Shown here in pieces: positions 6,410 to 8,448 of a stretch of DNA of 8,448 nucleotides. The notes beneath the pieces were generated by a model. It was not told the DNA's origin. It saw only the letters and a program-made list of their open reading frames with translations, and searched no databases. Source of the stretch: Treponema sp. (GTDB lineage: Bacteria; Spirochaetota; Spirochaetia; Treponematales; Breznakiellaceae); assembly GCA_031257695.1 (NCBI GenBank), contig JAIROB010000238.1:1-8448 (forward strand). The letters are read 5' to 3'. A program made the translations under genes and the position numbers. The first letter of the stretch is position 1; every line of letters begins with the position of its first letter.

Positions 6410-6476
6410 GGCCGGGCCCGAATTCTGAAAACGCCCAAGGTTACAAAAATTTCGCCTTTATGGCGTAAAAAAACGC

Positions 6477-6492
6477 TAAAAATCGATTTTTA
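6477..6492. promoter_or_regulatory. 16-bp perfect AT-rich palindrome upstream of the RRM promoter candidate
   Basis: TAAAAATCGATTTTTA is fully self-complementary and ends 2 bases before the putative -35 TTGACG (6495). It could be an operator or an AT-rich UP-like element for RNA polymerase alpha. It lacks GC pairs apart from the central CG, so it is not a useful terminator stem. Confidence 0.4.
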
Positions 6493-6494
6493 TC

Positions 6495-6523
6495 TTGACG
6501 AACCGCCAAAACTGCGGTAGCCT
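6495..6523 (+). promoter_or_regulatory. Possible promoter of the RRM gene
   Basis: TTGACG (6495-6500, 5 of 6) is followed after 17 bases by TAGCCT (6518-6523, 3 of 6). The implied leader is about 230 bases, long for a 98-residue protein. A second candidate, TTGTTT (6610-6615) with TCAAAT (6633-6638), would shorten the leader to about 115 bases and still include the whole folded segment. Confidence 0.33.
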
Positions 6524-6663
6524 AACTAAGACAGGAAGTATTTTTTGAGAATTTTGCCTTGCGGCTGTTTTCGTATCAGTCGGCCGGTTCTGAAAGATCG
6601 GTTTCGAGATTGTTTTTCCCATCCATACTTTTTCAAATACCTGCGTAAGAAATTTGCATCCCA

Positions 6664-6751
6664 TGGTTTTCCCCAGGGAAAGCCGGAGTCGCCCTGGTTT
6701 AGTGGGGCGTGAATATGTGCATTCCCGGGCACATAAAAACCGGGCAAAGGA
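6664..6751 (+). promoter_or_regulatory. Structured 5' leader with possible H-type pseudoknot next to the RRM Shine-Dalgarno
   Basis: Three consecutive folds precede the gene. Hairpin 1 pairs 6665-6672 with 6677-6684 (8 bp including one G-U, loop CCAG). Hairpin 2 pairs CGCCC (6690-6694) with GGGCG (6705-6709). The third is TATGTGC (6714-6720) with GCACATA (6729-6735), 7 bp. Its loop exposes CCCGG (6724-6728), which is complementary to CCGGG (6740-6744). These crossing pairs give an H-type pseudoknot with an AAAA crossing loop (6736-6739), ending one base before the Shine-Dalgarno AAAGGA (6746-6751). This placement suggests control of translation initiation by a ligand, temperature or the RRM protein itself. 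It matches no riboswitch class I can name with certainty. Confidence 0.5.
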
Positions 6752-6760
6752 ATTTTCTCA

Positions 6761-7057
6761 ATGGCTAAGAAACTGTATGTTGGCAACCTCTCCTACAACA
6801 CCACCGAAGATAGTCTTCGAAATCTGTTTTCTGAATTTGGAAGTGTTGCGTCCTCCAAGATCATTTTTGATCGCGAAACCGGCAATTCCAAGGGATTCGG
6901 ATTCATTGAAATGGGCACCGACGAAGAGGCGAGCGCCGCCATCACCGGCACCAACGGCCGCGAATTTGAGGGCCGCCAAATCCGGGTCAACGAAGCGATG
7001 GACAAACCCCGGCGGGAGCGCGGCAACTCCGGCGGCGGTTACGGCAATAACTGGTAA
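6761..7057 (+). CDS. Small RNA-binding protein with one RRM domain
   Basis: 98 residues: one RNA recognition motif (about 3-80) and a short Gly/Arg-rich tail (83-98). RNP2 is L5-Y-V-G-N-L10 and RNP1 is K44-G-F-G-F-I-E-M51, with the aromatic residues used to stack on RNA bases all present (Y6, F46, F48). Such stand-alone RRM proteins occur in cyanobacteria, spirochaetes and some other bacteria, where some are cold-induced and act on mRNA. The RNA targets here are unknown. The Shine-Dalgarno AAAGGA (6746-6751) is 9 bases from ATG. The gene is a single unit with its own structured leader and terminator. An autoregulatory loop through the leader is a reasonable but unproven idea. Confidence 0.95.
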   Translation: MAKKLYVGNLSYNTTEDSLRNLFSEFGSVASSKIIFDRETGNSKGFGFIEMGTDEEASAAITGTNGREFEGRQIRVNEAMDKPRRERGNSGGGYGNNW

Positions 7058-7065
7058 GCGTTTTT

Positions 7066-7110
7066 AAGGGCGCCGGAAAGGGGGTTTTCTAACCGGCGCC
7101 GCTTGTTTTT
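7066..7110 (+). terminator. Rho-independent terminator of the RRM gene
   Basis: GGCGCCGG (7069-7076) pairs perfectly with CCGGCGCC (7093-7100). The stem is extended by AAG (7066-7068) with CTT (7102-7104) around a bulged G7101, and TGTTTTT completes the signal. The T-run (7106-7110) is itself the loop of a small GCTTG/CAAGC hairpin (7101-7115). On the other strand the stem is not followed by a T-run, so any effect on the convergent operon would come from the stem alone. Confidence 0.85.
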
Positions 7111-7128
7111 CAAGCCCTGCTATCGCTG

Positions 7129-7491
7129 CTAATCTAACATACCCCGGGATAGAAGTTCTCCCATCAGGTCGCCGAGGGTTTTGATGTTGATCTCCCCCGA
7201 AACATCCTCCAGGGTCCCCCGTATTTCCTCCCAGTCCTCTCTTTCCAGCGGCATGGTCTCTTCGTCATACTCCCCCAGGAAAAAGGCGGCCATAAAGCCG
7301 AGTTTCCGCAAGCCCGCGCTCCCTGCGGCGCGATCCAGGGTGCGGTTGTACAGATCCTCAGCCGCGGCGGCGCCCAGCACGGGCGCTACGAGGGCGCCGA
7401 AGTCCCGCTCAAAGCGGCGGCGGGTCCGGCCGTCCAGCGCTGCAGGGGAGATCCTGTCCGCCTTTGACAAAAAATGATCCGCCGGGCGCAT
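7129..7491 (-). CDS. Hypothetical protein, 120 residues, last gene of the floA operon
   Basis: I do not recognise this protein. It has no signal peptide or membrane span; predicted content is mainly helical. Residues 21-55 are Arg/Ala-rich. The centre reads LGFMAAFFLGEYDEETM (64-80), an Asp/Glu-rich stretch follows (82-100), and the C-terminus is a regular amphipathic helix (TLGDLMGELLSRGML). ATG 7491 lies 4 bases after the stop of the membrane-protein gene, and an AGGA about 8 bases before it is inside that gene's end, so the two are co-translated. A role linked to FloA or its membrane partner is suggested only by position. Confidence 0.75.
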   Translation of the reverse strand: MRPADHFLSKADRISPAALDGRTRRRFERDFGALVAPVLGAAAAEDLYNRTLDRAAGSAGLRKLGFMAAFFLGEYDEETMPLEREDWEEIRGTLEDVSGEINIKTLGDLMGELLSRGMLD

Positions 7492-7495
7492 AGGG

Positions 7496-8002
7496 CTAGT
7501 CCTGAAGCCCTTTGGGCGCGCCCAGGATCTCTGCCCAGATAACGCCCCGCTGCAAAGGCGAGAGTCCGGTGAAACGCCGCCCCGGACTTGCCGGGGCGGG
7601 CCGCCGCGGCGGCGCCGCGCTTTCCGGCGCGGCGGCGAAACGGGCGGGGGGCGGCATTTCCGGGAGGCCGGTCAGGGCGGCAGCCAGGGGGCGCGGTGGC
7701 TCCGGCAGGCGCTCCGGCGCGGCCTGGGCGGGGGGGCCGTCGTCCACGGACAGGTTCCAGGCGGAAAAGGCTTCGTCGCCGGGCGCGGTTCGGGCCGGGT
7801 CCCCGGCGTTTCCGGCAGCCGCGGCATCGCGAAATTCATCCTCCCAGGAGGCAAAGTTCCGGGCGGCCTTTGACGGCGCTGCCCCGGTGTTTTCCTCCCG
7901 CTGCCGGCGGATCCTCCAGCGCCGCAGCATGAAAGCTATGCGGGCGCCAACAAACGCGGCGACTATGATAACGGGCAGTATGGATTCCAGAAAAGTTTCC
8001 AT
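7496..8002 (-). CDS. Single-pass membrane protein with Pro/Ala-rich cytoplasmic tail, floA operon
   Basis: 168 residues. One hydrophobic segment (about 7-26) is followed by a strongly basic patch R27-R-W-R-I-R-R-Q-R, so the tail should be cytoplasmic. Residues 60-142 are low-complexity and rich in Pro and Ala. The last 22 residues, with LSPLQRGVIWAEILGAPKG (147-165), are dense and ordered-looking, and probably form a short conserved interaction helix. ATG 8002 lies 3 bases after the floA stop. In Bacillus the gene after floA encodes a small membrane protein (YqfB), but I see no clear similarity. Bias to G/C in the disordered part makes shadow frames long, but the membrane segment, operon spacing and patterned C-terminus support this frame. 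Confidence 0.75.
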   Translation of the reverse strand: METFLESILPVIIVAAFVGARIAFMLRRWRIRRQREENTGAAPSKAARNFASWEDEFRDAAAAGNAGDPARTAPGDEAFSAWNLSVDDGPPAQAAPERLPEPPRPLAAALTGLPEMPPPARFAAAPESAAPPRRPAPASPGRRFTGLSPLQRGVIWAEILGAPKGLQD

Positions 8003-8005
8003 GCC

Positions 8006-8448
8006 CTAGTTTCCCCCGGGGACAGGGCCTCCGGGAGAAGCGCCGCCCCCTATGGCGGAGCGCATATCCGTGTCGGCCTGGACGTTTTTCAGCCGGTAGT
8101 AATCCATGACCCCCAAATGGCCTTGTTTGAAGGCTTCCGAGATGGCCAGGGGGATCTCCGCCTCCGCCAGAACCACCTTGGCCCGGTTTTCCTGGACCAG
8201 GGCGACCATCTCCTGCTCCCGGGCCTGGGCCGCGGCGCGGCGCTTTTCCGCCTCCGCCTGGAAACGGCGCTTGTCCGCTTCGGCCTGGTCGGCCTGGAGC
8301 TTGGCCCCCACGTTCTCGCCCACGTCGATGTCCGCAATGTCTATGGAAAGGATCTCGAAGGCGGTGCCCGCGTCCAGGCCCTTTTCCAGAACCCGCCTGG
8401 AAATAATGTCGGGGTTTTCCAGCACCGACTTATAGGATTCGGAGGAGC
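8006..8448 (-). CDS. floA: Flotillin-like protein FloA (YqfA), C-terminal part; 5' end outside the window
   Basis: The window holds the last 146 codons; the frame stays open to base 8448, so the start is off the right edge. FloA is an integral membrane scaffold protein of bacterial functional membrane microdomains. The segment [36 protein letters not shown] matches the end of the SPFH-like region. It is followed by the family's Ala/Glu/Arg-rich helical domain with repeated EA pairs ([29 protein letters not shown]), which drives oligomerisation. The conserved end is [38 protein letters not shown], then a short Gly/Pro tail. It is the first visible gene of a tight operon with two small genes, separated by 3 and 4 bases. 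Confidence 0.95.
   Translation of the reverse strand, partial: SSESYKSVLENPDIISRRVLEKGLDAGTAFEILSIDIADIDVGENVGAKLQADQAEADKRRFQAEAEKRRAAAQAREQEMVALVQENRAKVVLAEAEIPLAISEAFKQGHLGVMDYYRLKNVQADTDMRSAIGGGASPGGPVPGGN

Larger units (their letters stand above)
6410..6760 (+). other. 351-base gap between radA and the RRM gene: AT palindrome, possible promoter, folded leader
   Basis: No gene is supported here. Reading rightward it holds a weak CGCC/GGCG hairpin (6443-6455), the 16-bp AT palindrome (6477-6492) and a TTGACG promoter candidate (6495-6523). About 130 bases of mixed sequence without clear dyads follow, and then the structured leader (6664-6744) directly before the RRM ribosome binding site. 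No tRNA or known riboswitch was recognised. A reverse-strand open frame (6526-6786) crosses it but resembles no known protein and overlaps the RRM start. Confidence 0.6.

Noticed and set aside
6410..6460. Terminator after radA (GGGCC/GGCCC at 6410-6420, or CGCC/GGCG at 6443-6455)
   Set aside because: The first has too small a loop and no T-run; the second has only four pairs and is followed by A residues. Neither qualifies.
6526..6786. 86-residue minus-strand open frame in the radA-RRM gap
   Set aside because: It overlaps the RRM start and the folded leader, has no recognisable similarity, and no promoter is obvious; it is best explained as chance.
7512..8009. 165-residue open frame on the + strand opposite the membrane-protein gene
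   Set aside because: It is Gly/Arg/Ala-rich, with no hydrophobic segment or start signal. The minus frame has a proper membrane span, basic patch and operon spacing.
8006..8425. GTG at 8425 as the FloA start
   Set aside because: The frame continues to the window edge and the residues before it (SSESYKS) fit the known family sequence, so the true start lies outside the window.

Overview
The window looks like a chromosomal segment of a spirochaete, most likely a GC-rich Treponema-type bacterium of the kind found in insect guts. This is an inference. It rests on a Sec-secreted/lipoprotein pair built from triplicated PPC-like beta-sandwich domains, a flotillin-like FloA gene followed by short unrecognised genes, a double-CNB-domain protein and an orphan NifH-like gene. 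No taxonomic marker such as rRNA is present. Nearly all the sequence is accounted for by nine genes, one of them cut by the window edge.

Layout. (1) 51-1286 (+): a protein with two cyclic-nucleotide-binding folds behind a near-consensus sigma70 promoter with an unusually short leader. (2) 1323-2198 (-): a NifH-family Fe protein homologue that faces gene 1 tail to tail. It has its own strong promoter, and a perfect 8-bp inverted repeat lies over the -10 box. (3) 2199-2537: an intergenic region holding the nifH-like promoter/operator and a GC-rich block of stacked palindromes that resembles a REP/MITE-type element. (4) 2538-3713 and 3912-5015 (+): tandem paralogues, the first a lipoprotein and the second with a type I signal peptide, each with three PPC-like domains. 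(5) 5012-6409 (+): radA, overlapping the second paralogue by ATGA with no Shine-Dalgarno of its own. (6) 6410-6760: a 351-base gap with a 16-bp AT palindrome, a possible promoter and a strongly folded leader. The leader ends in a possible H-type pseudoknot next to the Shine-Dalgarno of (7), an RRM RNA-binding protein (6761-7057) that is followed by a clear intrinsic terminator. (8) 7129-8448 (-): a compact operon read right to left, floA (3' part only), then a single-pass membrane protein with a Pro/Ala-rich cytoplasmic tail, then a 120-residue hypothetical protein, separated by 3 and 4 bases.

How the genes fit together. Apart from the floA operon and the PPC-PPC-radA run, the genes look like independent units. 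Translation of radA probably depends on ribosomes finishing the upstream envelope protein. The NifH-like protein has all the nucleotide- and cluster-binding residues but no NifD/NifK-like partner here, so its target must be encoded elsewhere. The most interesting unexplained structures are the folded RRM leader, the operator-like repeat over the nifH-like promoter, and the GC-rich palindromic block. All of these are read directly from the sequence, and none of the functions is proven.
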